64,000 bases of DNA from Notospermus geniculatus (taxonomy: Eukaryota; Nemertea; Pilidiophora; Heteronemertea; Lineidae): the NCBI GenBank assembly GCA_002633025.1, contig NMRB01000188.1:125783-189782 (forward strand), in the 5' to 3' direction. The position numbers and the translations under genes are program-made. Within the stretch, counting starts at the first letter, position 1, and every line of letters begins with the position of its first letter. This document shows positions 1-10,923 of the stretch, piece after piece. A model generated the notes under the pieces. It worked only from the letters and a program-made list of their open reading frames with translations, made no database searches and was not told the origin of the DNA.

Positions 1-45
1 CGTTAACCTTTACATTTATCGTTTGATTTCTAAACTTCCCTATTT
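1..45. mobile_element. Right end of a GAGGTTT-type MITE, cut by the window edge
   Basis: The first 45 bases align with the right end of the palindromic element at 45595-45742: both have a T-rich stretch with TTTAT and GTTTG, followed by TTTCTAAAC, then TTCC or CTCC and TATT. Only the right arm is inside the window. Confidence 0.45.
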
Positions 46-1928
46 TCTGACATTTAACAGGCAGTAGGCCTATACACTGGGCCAAGCTTTTTTCTGACAA
101 GCCTGCTCAGGCTGTGCAAGCTAGGACAATATTGGGATCCTAAGGACAAAATGATATTAATGGACTCTTGTCCATTATACTTTTAGGCCCTATCCCTGAA
201 CTATGCACATACATGAACACAGGGTAGATTACTTGCGTAAATCCTAATCCATGTGGGCGAGGAGACGTCATGAGGATCAAGTTAACGCCCATGGGATGGC
301 ATTTAACCTCATAGCATAGCATTAGCATTAGGCCCTTAATACATTCATATGCAGCTTTACCCCATTATGGGTAAACATAGGCCTACCCAGCTGGTGAGTG
401 GACAAAACACTTCGGCACAACAAAAGTTCGGTTCAGGTTTTGATTCACATTCTTCTAACAAAAAGGTTGAGTTGTCTTAGCAACAGGCAAATAATCAGTA
501 AGGGCATTAATGAGGTATGAAAATATAATAAGTGGTTTGTGCAAAGTCACAGAGGCCCATCGACTTTTATTTTGAAAAATGACGCAAGAAGAAATTACAT
601 GGAATACGTGTATTTGGTGTATGGGTGTTTCCTGACGGCTACAAAATTACAAAGAAACTTTATCACCACTTTTTATAGATGTGGACATAATATCAGGTCA
701 TTTGAATTTAAATCTTTGTTTTCAATAAATCAAAAAATGAAATGACTTCGCCCTCGCGCTCTGATTTGGCATTACAAGAATCGGAGAAAGAGCGCATCAC
801 GAAAAAAAAGCGGGAGAAGAATAATCAGCGTAGGACATGCAAGATGTGGGTATCATTTTCTAATGACAACATGATTTATTAACAGCAATCTTATAGGCCT
901 ACACAGTCTGATTTACTTGACAGGTATTGTCTTATTGAACAATTCAGAAATTGCAGCAGATGTGTGTGATTCTTCCATATATGTATGCTATTCAAAGCGT
1001 TCGCGACGGTATATAAAGCAATAAATATCAGGAGATATCCACCATTAATCTGTCAATATATTCATTATGAAGATATTCTTTTATGCAACATGAAATGCAT
1101 TAGGAAAGTCGCTGTTTCCCTAGCAGCTATCGTTGATTGTTGGAATACCTGACCAACAAAATGTGGTTACTCAATTTTTGAGAGATCTCCATTTCAAAAC
1201 ATCAAAGTGCTTGTTTGGGAGTGTGCTTTGTATTTTTGGCATGTCGCCATATATCCTTGGGGAAATCACCTCATAACGATATACACCCAAAAATGTATCG
1301 GTGAACACTAACCCATAATAACATAAACTCATTAGGCCTAGATAATATGAAAATAGAAATTCAGCAGAGAATAACTGGGCGTATTAGGCCTATTTGGTAT
1401 TGGTTGGATTACAGTTTTGACAACAGTCATGGATTTGGTGATTTTCCTTGTAATTCTTTATGATAATCCCACTCTGCACGGCTAGTGACTAGTTCATAGG
1501 CCTACATGTAATATTGCAATGAAGGAAAGCAAAGCAGGTCCAGTCATGAATTTTGACACTTAGTCACGCACTCCATCTGGTCAGTTGAAAAATTTGATAA
1601 ACTGGATCTACCCAGTTGCTGATTCGCAGTGTCACCGGAAATTTTCATGAAAGTAATTTCCAAGTGATATTTTCATTTCTGATTCAAGAAATTTTCAGGG
1701 CAATGACCGCAATGGGTTAAAAATCAATTCGTCACCAATAGCTCCCAGTTAGAATTCTCTGCTTATGTTATAACAATCAGCAAGTGGGTGGTGATTTGTC
1801 AACAAACTCGTGATGTAGTAGCCGTAGCCTTTTCCCAATAAATCAAATGGATGTTGTACTGGTATCCATTCAGTGTGATCTGGTGAGCTGCATTCTCGAA
1901 CGCTTTTTTTTCAGTTATATACCGTTAT
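46..1928. other. Non-coding stretch, no gene seen
   Basis: AT-rich sequence with scattered TAGGCCTA motifs (for example near 68, 896, 1336 and 1388) and only short chance reading frames. I see no splice-flanked coding segment. If the minus-strand gene beginning at 4229 is real, introns or further exons of it could lie here. Confidence 0.4.
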
Positions 1929-2101
1929 GAATATACTATATGAAATAGAATCGGGTTTCTAAGGTGAACATTGCTTCCTACATGTACCAGATTCGAACCC
2001 TCGGACCCTCGCATGAGGCATCAATCGCCAGCACTAAGGGGCAGCACGCCTTAACCACTAGGCCAAATCCCCATCTTCAAAAAAGATGGTTCAATGGTGT
2101 A
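1929..2101 (-). mobile_element. tRNA-derived SINE, family A, copy 1
   Basis: Read on the minus strand, this begins with a tRNA-like head: a box A-like segment GGCCTAGTGGTTAAGGCG and, about 45 bases on, a box B-like GGGTTCGAATCT. A second copy with high identity lies at 33558-33717 inside an intron of the dihydropyrimidinase gene. Both share the same tail, including the hairpin CCATCTT...AAGATGG at the head side. Two dispersed copies plus pol III promoter boxes indicate a SINE, not a functional tRNA gene. Confidence 0.7.
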
Positions 2102-3273
2102 TGAATCTGATGAAAAAGAAGCTGATTGCCAGATGACAGGTCACAAAGATTCTTCAGAGGGCTCTCTCTTTAAGATTGGGCCTACAGATAAACCCATACA
2201 GCTGGCCCTTTTTTGAGCTTTTTTACATACCTTTTTTCTTTTTCTATAAAATTGACCTTGGGAGTGAAAGGGTTAGGTGAATGTGAAAAGATGCTGTGTT
2301 CATTGTTTGATCTTGAGGGCTGCATCAGGAACATAAACAAACCCCACTCACATAAATAACTGATCGACTGTGCTTGCCATGAAATAATCAATCTAATTGG
2401 CTTGGGACTATATGCTGTGTTTGAGAAAGTAATCATGGCCTCCTTTGAGAAAAGTATCATGGTTTGTTTTATGCATGAAGTCATATGTTGATTTGGAGAC
2501 GATCATACATACGAAAGACTCAATAATAAGCAATAAGCACACGGAAGGAAAGAACGAGAACTAATTATTAATCAATATTTTGTTTTGATATTATCGTTTG
2601 TTATTCAACACATACTATACATGTACTAGTATTTAGGCCCGATGATAAAGAAATAGATTAGTACCTATAGGCCTATATACTTCTTGAGCATGTCTAAGTC
2701 ATTGCATCAATTTGCTGTGAAACTTTTCCCGTGCTAAGATCTGTGAAGTGAATTTTTTTATGGAACCCGCCCCTTGAATTTTTTATTTTTAAAATATTAT
2801 CTCAGGAGTGCAAGCGCCCAATTAGGGCATTATAGCTACTCATCAAACAATATTGGACGATATTAATGATATGTAGGAGGAAACCGGAGACCCCTTGAAT
2901 TGCCAAGGATGAATCTCCCAGGTGATAAAAGAATAATATAAATCACACAGTATCAGTATAAATCATGCAGGCATTCAGCATAAAAGATGAATATCTCATT
3001 TCATCAGTCATTTCATCCGCCACGGTTAATATTTTATGAAGTGTGCTAAGCAAAGATTATCTGCTTTTTATTGCTTGATCGATTTAATTAGGATGACTCA
3101 TAAGATGCTAAGGAGGAGCAGGTGTTAGTGTCATGCATAAGCACGGGTAGAACCTGTTGATTTTCTGGTGGTGTTCCTGCAGTTGCCATGATACCCTATA
3201 ACTTATCATGTGTATTAAAGATATCGAATAATTCAGGCCTAAGTTCCAAAAGGGCATTATTGGCTCGTAAAAG

Positions 3274-3414
3274 GGTGTGTTTTTGGTTTCTTCCCACTTC
3301 GCCCCTTCCCATTTCGCCCCCTAACAGTAAATCCATTAAATACTGATAGCTAACCCTAACCAATAACCATTAGGGGGCGAATTGGGAAAGGGCGAAACCG
3401 TGTTTTTACGGTAG
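3274..3414. repeat. Imperfect inverted repeat, GCCCC-rich arms
   Basis: The left arm (about 3274-3325) contains CGCCCCTTCCCATTTCGCC and the right arm (about 3369-3414) contains its near-complement around GGGCGAATTGGGAAAGGG. The outer parts also pair (GTGTTTTTGG with the complement of CCGTGTTTTTAC). The roughly 43-base centre is AT-rich. This is typical of a small foldback or MITE element; no target duplication was confirmed. Confidence 0.55.
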
Positions 3415-4108
3415 CTTTAAAGCCAAAGTAGAGTATTATGCAAGTATTTGCAAATTATTTGTCGTGTGTCAACGTTAGAGTTGTGTGTACTAGAAATCAA
3501 TGACAATATATTACACTAGAGAGACCAGGAAGTTGGATATAATGGCACACACTCAGTAAACTGAAGACACTGAGAAATTATCTCGAGTTGAGTAGCTCTT
3601 CTGTCCTGGCTGGTAATGCTTATCTTAGTGTGCACAGGATTTTTGGGCCAAAATGTGGTTGTGTTGGAGCAGAATTGCAAGTCAGAGGAGCTGAAGGGGA
3701 TCAAATCGGCACCCGCATGTCCCAAACCAAAATAAAAGGCTATTTAGCACCCTTTTGTAGGTGTCCCAAAAAGAGAATTAGCATCTTTTATGCTAAGTAA
3801 TAACACTTTTGGTGGTGTTATCACACCTAGCAATGGTATTTCTGCATGTGATTACCCCAGTGTAGTCTAGTCGAGGAAAAGAATTGACTGATGAGCCTCC
3901 CCGTGCTGAAAGGTTTGTGGAGAGACTGGGGCCAATCTGCCAAGAAGCGCTTTGAGTAGTGAAAAAGCGCTGTCATTAAAAGCATGAGGTGTAAAGCGCT
4001 GACACAAACCAGCGCAACATTCTGTTCGAATCATTAATCATAAAAAACCGGCAAATTTTCGCCAATTTGCTCGTATTTTGGGTTGGGTCCAGGCTTAGTA
4101 AACTTTAC

Positions 4109-4229
4109 CTGTTGAGAATGAAGATGCGCCTAGGGCTGATGAAGCTAGGCCCCCAAGCACCAATATAATAGTTACTATCGTCCTCGAATTCATACTGAAA
4201 TCGTCTGCACTTTTGACAGCAGTCGCCAT
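4109..4229 (-). CDS. Candidate first coding exon with a signal peptide or membrane anchor
   Basis: On the minus strand an ATG (4227-4229, context ATAATGG) opens 40 codons and one base, ending at a GTAAAG donor just beyond 4109. The peptide starts MATAVKSADDFSMNSRT. It continues with an uninterrupted hydrophobic run (IVTIILVLGGLASSALG) and a small-residue stretch that would suit signal peptidase. The second Met at residue 13 would give a shorter, more canonical signal peptide. The exon sits beside a CpG-rich stretch that looks like a promoter. The rest of the gene would lie to the left, and I could not identify its next exon. It may encode a secreted or type I membrane protein; the family is unknown. 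The splice phase is 1. Confidence 0.4.
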
Positions 4230-4480
4230 TATGACACTTAGTCCGTTGCCAGCGAAAACTGGATTTTCAACACACTTCCGTCAATGAAACCTCGCTTAAT
4301 CCTCAGATATCGGACGTATCCATCATGTCCCCATTTTCCCGCATTTATTTCAGTGTGTCACCGCGAAATCGGGAGATGAGGTGGGACAGCTACTCTCGTC
4401 GCTACGCTGCCGGCCTGACACTGACCGTTAGCCTCGTTCTCAAATCGGCGGAAAAACGTGGTGGCGGGTGAGTGCACGCT
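4230..4480. promoter_or_regulatory. CpG-rich putative promoter region
   Basis: CpG dinucleotides are denser here than in the flanks (CCGCGAAATCGG, CGTCGCTACGCTGCCGG). The region lies directly upstream of the candidate minus-strand first exon at 4109-4229. A GCGG/GTGAGT donor-like junction near 4469 on the plus strand raises the possibility of a divergent untranslated exon. No TATA box was seen. Confidence 0.25.
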
Positions 4481-5068
4481 CGAAACAGGCAGCGACCAGC
4501 CTGATGACAGGTTAGTGGTCTCCCGTGGTTTTTCAAACCCTTTGTTTTTGCGCCTATTCTGCGTTAAATACGGGTGCGTGTTTACTCAGGTTGGACTCTC
4601 CTCTACATGCTCTAGTAGGTCTAGAAGTTCGCGCCCTCTGATGACGTCAAGAGGTCTTGGCGGGAAACCATCGGGACAAAACGGGCGTATCCGGCGCAAG
4701 TTACGTAAGCGGCTCATTTTTCGGGTGAATCTTTTCAGCACTATACTTACTCCAGCCCACATCACGGTACCGGTGTAGCAGAGCTTAATACCCCTGACAT
4801 ACGATGAACCCCCCAAAATACATTTTTATCACTCAATGTATTTTGTATGATTGAGCAATGATCTATCTACCTAATCTTGCCACCCAAACCTTTGAGACTG
4901 TGATAGTGCGGAGGCATTAAATTCTATTTTACACCACTCTGAATCTTACAGACGCAGGACTTCCAATTATCAGTTTGGCACCTTCAATCTCACACCCCTC
5001 CCACATGGTGGTGCCATCTGGCAGTAGGCAAGCGAACTGATCGCTCTGTCGCAATATGAGTTGTTAAG

Positions 5069-5349
5069 GAGTTTACCAATAGGTGTCACTACGGCCCAAT
5101 TCAATGCACACAGCTGGCCCCCCTTATTGATTGAGCACCAATCAACTGACAAGACCTTTCTTTTGTATTGGTCCGCTAGAACTTTGCTGCCATCTTTTGG
5201 CGATACGCGAGGCTGACTAGCTGCACTTTTATTGCAAGGAGATGGCAGCAAATTTCTGGCACACCAACACAAAAGATTCTCTCGACTGCATGGGTCATCT
5301 CGGCATCGAATTGGATCATAGTGACACCTATTGGTGAACTGACTAACAG
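5069..5349. mobile_element. Foldback/MITE with about 40-bp arms
   Basis: The arms at about 5069-5112 and 5304-5349 are inverted copies. Both contain ACCAATAGGTGTCACTA followed by a variable base pair and CCAATTC in mirror orientation. The total length is about 280 bp. The centre has no coding potential that I can support. Confidence 0.55.
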
Positions 5350-5643
5350 CCCATGCTGTCAGGTCGCACCAACTTCAATTTGGAACTGAACTTGGGTATT
5401 CCAGGGACATAACTAGCTTTGGGGGGGCTTAATGCAACTGCACTTGCAAGCTACTTTGGTCCTGAATAGAGGCATCCACCTGGAAAAGGTGTCCGTAAAG
5501 GGTGGGTCTACAGTATCGGTAGTTGGAATTCCTATAAGAGCAGCCAGGTTCCATGAACTACCCTTGCACTTCGCCGTTATCATGCAAGACCAGGAGTGGT
5601 GTCATAAGACGGGAAAGAATAAGATATGGATTCAAGTCATTAT

Positions 5644-5649
5644 TTTATT
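5644..5649 (-). other. Poly(A) signal for RPL15
   Basis: TTTATT on the plus strand reads AATAAA on the minus strand, about 98 bases beyond the RPL15 stop codon. It is the first canonical signal downstream of that stop. Confidence 0.6.
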
Positions 5650-5746
5650 TGACTTTCTTGTGACATTTCACACTCCAACTTAGGCTGGTACAGTGAATTT
5701 CACAAAAATAATTTTGAAAAAGCTTTAAATCCACTTAAGGTGGCAC

Positions 5747-6580
5747 TTAACGCTTCCTGCGCATCTGTTGGAAGTTATTCCTCCTCCAGGCAGCCCTGCG
5801 TGAACCACCCTTGGTGCTGTTGAACTTGTGTCCTTTTCCAAGACCACGTGATTTGCGGCCAGCGGAAGTGAGGCCCCGCATCTCCCTGTGTTTGGCCTTT
5901 GATGTACAGATCCATTGCAGGTCTGGGCAGCGCCTGATAGCCTTATGGAAGGGATCAACCATGATGATCTCATAATACTTGTAGGTTGAATCTTGGGCCA
6001 CCCAATAGGAGTTCATGACGCGGAGTGATCCACATTTGCGGCCAACACGTTCCTGAAAATATGAGATATGGACAATCATAGTACCCGGTACAAATGAATA
6101 GCAAGAAGTGGGAATTTCAAAATGAACATCGTTATGAGACTAGCATACTGAAATGACGAACAAGTTTATTTCTTACCTCAGCAACAGACTGGTGTGACCT
6201 GTTGAACTTGAGCTGGTTGACTCCTTGGTGGACTGGTTTACCGAAGACGGCACCTTTAGCCACTGGGCGCTTGCGACCACCACGGCGCACACGGATACGG
6301 TAGATGCAGAAACCTGAAATTCAAACAGAACAACATGATTGGAGCATATGGTTTATGACTGAAGAGGGAACACGGTTTTAATCTCACAAATGAGACCAAT
6401 TCACTGACCTTGTTTAGCTCTGTATCCAAGTCGCCTTGCCTTGTCTGGCCTGGTTGGACGAGACACCCTGTGGATGGTAGACAACTGACGGTAATGCCAG
6501 GATCTGACACGCAGGAGGAAACGCAGAACGTCACTCTGCTTCTTTCGGTACAGTTCTTGCATATATTTGTATGCCCCCAT
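5747..6580 (-). CDS. RPL15: Ribosomal protein L15 (eL15), complete, 3 coding exons
   Basis: This is a structural protein of the large (60S) cytoplasmic ribosomal subunit and binds 28S rRNA. The coding exons on the minus strand are 6409-6580 (ATG at 6578-6580), 6177-6313 and 5747-6052. All introns are GT-AG (95 and 124 bp). Spliced, they give 615 nt, or 204 residues, exactly the usual length of animal eL15. Recognisable family segments are the start [14 protein letters not shown], then [21 protein letters not shown] across the first junction, [33 protein letters not shown], and the basic end FQQMRRKR. I see no frameshift or internal stop. The exon holding the start codon extends to 6601 and is joined to an untranslated TOP exon at 7173-7211. 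Expression is expected to be constitutive and translationally controlled, as for other TOP mRNAs. Confidence 0.98.
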
Positions 6581-7172
6581 GATGAATTCTTCTTCTGGGA
6601 CCTGGAAGAGAGAAAAAAGTCAAGATATGCAAAAAGATAAATGTGTGCACAACCACAAGAGAAAAGGCAACCCGCCGCGACCACCACTCCAGATCTACGG
6701 GTACGTCAGTCGTCAGTCCGCGTCTCCGGACTCCAACGACGATGCGATCGCCGATGATGTGATGACGGTCTCATCTCGCATTCTTGGTCGGGTCAGGACA
6801 TCTACTATCTTCAGTGAACTGATCTGATGACAATTCACAACTCATCACAATCCGCAAAAGAAATCCCACATTAACCTTCATGTTCATGCAGGCCCAGCCC
6901 GGAACACATTAGGCAAATACATTGTTTGCACGTCATCATCCACTGTCAAAGCACACACGTAGCATAGGCCAATGTACATGCATGTCTGTATTGAAGCCAT
7001 CATCAAGAAGGCAAGTTCAACACGGCATTTCTCACGAAATATCAATTTTAACAGAAAAATACATAAAAAAATACAATGAATACTATATTTAATCAATTAT
7101 TGAGAAAATAGAATGAATGGATGCTCAGCACTTTGCGAGATATAGGGGGATTAAATCGCATCAATTCCTCAC

Positions 7173-7211
7173 CCGGCTAAATTTCTGGCCGTCGACGCGT
7201 GAGAGGAAGAG
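7173..7211 (-). other. RPL15: Untranslated first exon of RPL15 with a TOP start
   Basis: On the minus strand the sequence begins CTCTTCCTCTC, a 5' terminal oligopyrimidine tract of the kind that starts ribosomal protein mRNAs. It ends in CCGG at a GTGAGG donor (intron side at 7172). Joining to the acceptor at 6601 gives a short 5' UTR of about 60 nt before the ATG, which is normal for this class. The exact transcription start (about 7211) is inferred from the pyrimidine tract. Confidence 0.55.
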
Positions 7212-7591
7212 CGATTTACGACGTCCGGCTGAAGTAAAACGCAAAATATTGGCAAAAATGAATATCAAAGAAACCGGAAATTGATAAACTGGATCTTTAA
7301 AAACCTGGTAATTTGAAAATATTTCAAAACTTGTAACTTAGGCCGTATTCATAATGTCGTAAACGGATTTACTCTCCGCTCCTGATGATTTTCAGTAGTG
7401 CCCGATTTCTGTACTAAAAGCACACTGTACAAGTGAACTTCGTGATGGAGAATAGGCCCAAACCACGTTCCACCACCGTGTGCTAGGAGGCGCCAGTTTC
7501 GATTGACAATTTCATTCCGATTTCATAAGTTTTAGTCGTCTTTTTTCAACATACAACGCTTCACTTACTCCTGAAATCACAGAGAACAAAC
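7212..7591. promoter_or_regulatory. Probable bidirectional promoter, RPL15 (-) and the 7592 gene (+)
   Basis: The two inferred 5' ends face away from each other and are separated by about 380 bp. The minus side is the TOP exon of RPL15; the plus side is a short exon with a start codon at 7592. No TATA box is evident, and CpGs are retained near the RPL15 side. The call rests on exon geometry, not on mapped transcripts. Confidence 0.4.
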
Positions 7592-7600
7592 ATGAGTGAG
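7592..7600 (+). CDS. Candidate first coding exon (Met-Ser-Glu) of a gene head-to-head with RPL15
   Basis: ATGAGTGAG is followed directly by a strong donor, GTAAGA. It is preceded by A-rich leader sequence (ACAAACATGAG), a good start context. The exon ends in phase 0. The terminal exon I can see downstream (10475-10923) needs a phase 1 partner, so at least one further exon is missing from this model, or the two belong to different transcripts. Other short exons in the 2.9-kb gap were not identifiable by eye. Confidence 0.35.
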
Positions 7601-7940
7601 GTAAGATATCATCTTAGCAGTTGTTAACCTTCTTTGCAATCAATTTAACGCTGTTCAACGACTAAAAATGATTTGACGTTTCACACACACGCGCGTCTGT
7701 CTGCATCATGGCATGCATGCATGCCTAGGCCCTAAGTGCATCCGACGTGCATGACGTGTGCACTGGCTGCACTGCCGGTATAGGCCTAGCTATAGGTAAT
7801 CAATGGTCATGATGGTAGTCAACTGTCAATGACTGTGTACTCCATAGCGCAAGCTGTTTAATGTAGGCCTAGGAGCACTGAGTGGCTGAAAAGACCATGG
7901 CAGAGCATACTCACTCCCTCAAAGTCCAAAAAGGCAGGCA

Positions 7941-8606
7941 ATAGGCCTTATCGCACCTAGCACATGGCCAATCAGCATAAATCAGCGAAGCGGAAAGGGC
8001 CCAACCATCAGCGCCCCCGCAGTACATTCACAATGCATCGCCCTGTGCATGGCGTGCATTTTTTGTCAACATTGGCCAATAAAAGTCACTTCCAAAAGCC
8101 TGATGTGCCAAAACTAACTAGCTATGTGGGCGGCGGTATAAAGTCATTCAAGTGGATCAATTATTGACCACTGATCGTCTTCGCGATCGCCAAAAATCGA
8201 TGATTAGTCCATGTAAACAACGCCAAAACATTATCATATTATCGTGCAACCCCACGCTGATTGGTCAATAACTGACACGTGAGGGCCACCATGATGATAA
8301 CATCATGACATGTGCTCTTGGAATGTAATCTTTTGGAATTAACCATCGATTTTTTGCGATCGCGAGAACGATCGGTAGTCAATATTTGACCGATTTGAAT
8401 CACTTCATAACGCCTCCCACGTAGCTAGTTAGTTTTGGCACATCCGGCTTTTGGAAGTTGCTTTTATTGGCCATTGTTTACAAAAAATGCAGGCCATGCA
8501 AAGGGCGATGCATTGTGAATGTACTGCGGGGGCGCTGATGGTTGGGCCCGTTCCGCTTCGCTGATTTTATGCTGATTAGCCATGTGCTAGGTGCGATAAG
8601 GCCTAT
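7941..8606. mobile_element. Large foldback element with about 270-bp arms
   Basis: The left arm 7941-8215 and right arm 8330-8606 are inverted copies of each other with a roughly 115-bp centre. The outermost 28 bases are perfectly complementary (left end ATAGGCCTTATCGCACC), and long blocks deeper in the arms also match, such as TGTGCCAAAACTAACTAGCT against its complement and the TTGCGATCGC-type block. The arms diverge by scattered substitutions and small indels, so the insertion is not recent. Apparent reading frames in both arms are by-products of the repeat. No transposase is encoded. Confidence 0.8.
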
Positions 8607-8900
8607 AGCTAGGCCTAGCATAGGGCCTAAACATTCCAAAAAGGCAAAGCGGAAGCGGCCCTATAGTATAGGCCTACGGTACATGCCTAGACCTACTAGC
8701 ATGACTAGGGTTTTCGACATATTTAAAGTAGGCCTAGCTTAGGCCTAACGTCATATCTAGGCCTAGGCCTACATGGGCCGTGGAGGAATTATACGGTAGG
8801 CCTACTGACAGTCAGTATTTCCTCCAAGCATGGGCCTAACGTAGTGATTAGGCTAACATAAACATTGTCATTAGGCTAATCAGGCCTAAATCATACGCAG
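8560..8900. repeat. Cluster of TAGGCCTA palindromes
   Basis: Within about 300 bases the motif TAGGCCTA or its core AGGCCTA recurs more than ten times (for example GGCCTATAGCTAGGCCTAGC and CTAGGCCTAGGCCTAC), partly overlapping the right arm of the foldback element. The same 8-mer occurs throughout the window but nowhere this densely. Confidence 0.6.
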
Positions 8901-10474
8901 CGGCATGCAGGGGGTGCATGTTCTTATGGTAGTAATTTGCCTGTTTAGTGTTTTCGGATCACCAATTTCCCCATTTTTGATGGTGGGCTTCATTCATTCT
9001 GCAGTGCAGAAACTTTGCTTGCTGTAACCTGCCACTAGGCCTACCCAATATGATTCAATGAGGCCTCTGTATAGTCTGTACTTACTTGGTGTCTGACAAG
9101 TGACATGACAGTGATAATGAGTCTTCTAATTCTGACAGATCAAAGTGGCAGGCCTCCTATAAACTGATAAAGAAGCCCTCTGTACATAATCTGATAATGG
9201 GATGTTAGGGCTGTTCAGTGACAACATCATTATTGCGTGGTTTCTGTGGTTAATGATCTCATGTAGCTACAGGTGAGAAAAAGGGCCAAGTCGCTCATTC
9301 TTCTCATTTGAGAAATCTGTGTTCAGCCAGCCAGGTGGGAAGCTGGAGACTTCAGGACTTCTGTTGGACAGTATCATATTGTACTGATAGATGGCAACAC
9401 TGTCTTTATTTTGAAACTCAAAAGTACCTCACTGTATTCAGTCAGTGTCGCTCAGACCTAACCAAAATGGTTCACTCAACTGCCAACTGAGTGAAAATGA
9501 AAGAGCATCTGCGATTAAAATTTATGGTTGATGAATATTCAGGATCAAACATGGAATAGTTCTTTTTGCATATCAAATTGACTTTGAACTGTTCAGAAGT
9601 TAGATAGAGAGTATTAAGCCAGTATTTGTATATATCAGCTTACCTATTTATAAATTTTCAAATCTATAGTCAAACCAGATACCTGAAGCTGATTTCTTGT
9701 GAATTTGTGATAAATCCCCTAGTGGTATGTGTCATCAGCATGAGGTAATGTCTAGCAAGTCTAGACAGCATAGAATAGAATTACCGATGACTTGATGTGT
9801 TATGTTTTATTCCAATTCGTAACCTTTATTGGAAAATTAACATGCTGCAGTAAAATACATTGTACATGTAATAATCAGTGGTTATTACTTATTCCTTATT
9901 TCTGGTATAAATGTTCCTTCCTGAGAATCTTGTAGCATATGGAGCATTTCATATGTTGGTCAACTGCTGAATTATTCATGTTCATGGGGTGAGTCAGTTT
10001 CGTCTGGTATTGATTGCTCTGTTGTATTATGCATAATGTAGTGGCTTACTCTGGGCCTGGAACATGTATAATCAATATTCCTGTCATGGGGCAGCCGGCT
10101 GCTGAGTAAAACTTTAGCAACTTGGGATACGTTATTTTTAGCCTGAGTGTGTTGGTGGTTCAGAAAACAGACCGAGGTGGTGTTGTGGAGTTATTCAGCG
10201 ACAAGGGGAAACTTTGTTGTAAAAAATTTGGTGCTGTATAACACTCATACCTGTGACTCTTCTTCGACAAGTTGTTGGTGCTTTTGGAATTAAGCCAGAT
10301 TTCGTGAGCAGTCTGACAACTACCTACAGTGGACAAGTACTTAGAAAACTGCTGTGTTTGTGTGGTGAGCTCTTGAATGGAGTTGAGATTATTGTCCTAA
10401 GTTTGCTTCTGCAGACGACTACCTCGTCCTTCCGATCGGAGTTCTTCCATTTTTCACTTACCCTGGTAATACAG

Positions 10475-10923
10475 AAATTGTGGACATGTTCAATGTCGTT
10501 GGAGATTCGGATGAAAACAAATCCCTGTGTTTCGGACTTGGAGACAGTCCACGGACCCGGAGACGGAAGTTGAAGGAGTACGATGGCTCAGCGGCGGCCG
10601 ATTACAACTATTCTGTCATGGCGGCGAACAAGAACAAACCACGCACGCCTGACACCCCGACCGGAGAATCAGTCATATCCCGTATGTCCACAGGATCTGG
10701 TGAAAGCACTCGGAGATCAAGTCTTCAAGATCAAAAGAATAGAAATGGGTTTGATTCGCCATCCTCGTCTTCCGATGCTAGTAATGTGCCTACGTTATCC
10801 CCCACTGCTGATGCCATGACTACTGCTGAAAAGCTTACTGTGATTGAGGAACCGATAAAGAGCGACCGGACCACAACTGAGGAGGCGACCCCATATAGCG
10901 CTGATGAAGAGTTGGTAATGTAA
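10475..10923 (+). CDS. Terminal exon of an unrecognised protein with a Ser/Thr-rich acidic tail
   Basis: After a pyrimidine-rich tract and ACAG acceptor, an open frame of about 149 codons runs to a TAA at 10921-10923. Codon 4 onward reads DMFNVVGDSDENKSLCFGLG. Then come a basic patch (RTRRRKLKEYDGS), a long segment rich in Ser, Thr, Pro, Asp and Glu (TPDTPTGESVISRMSTGSGE, DSPSSSSDASN), and the end SADEELVM. The composition suggests an intrinsically disordered, phosphorylatable tail. An alternative acceptor, CTGCAG at 10414, keeps the same frame and would add 20 hydrophobic residues. I do not recognise the family. It is probably the last exon of the gene that starts near 7592; a poly(A) signal lies 1.8 kb downstream. 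Confidence 0.45.

Noticed and set aside
4458-4816. Overlapping open frames on both strands in CpG-rich DNA
   Set aside because: CpG-rich sequence has few stops, so frames open on both strands are expected. Neither has a start context or splice pattern that stands out, apart from a four-codon MWAG/GTAAGT coincidence near 4750.
6602-7172. Possible intronic C/D-box snoRNA in the RPL15 leader intron
   Set aside because: ATGATGA-like words exist on the minus strand near 6934, but no D box lies at a normal distance and no terminal stem was found.
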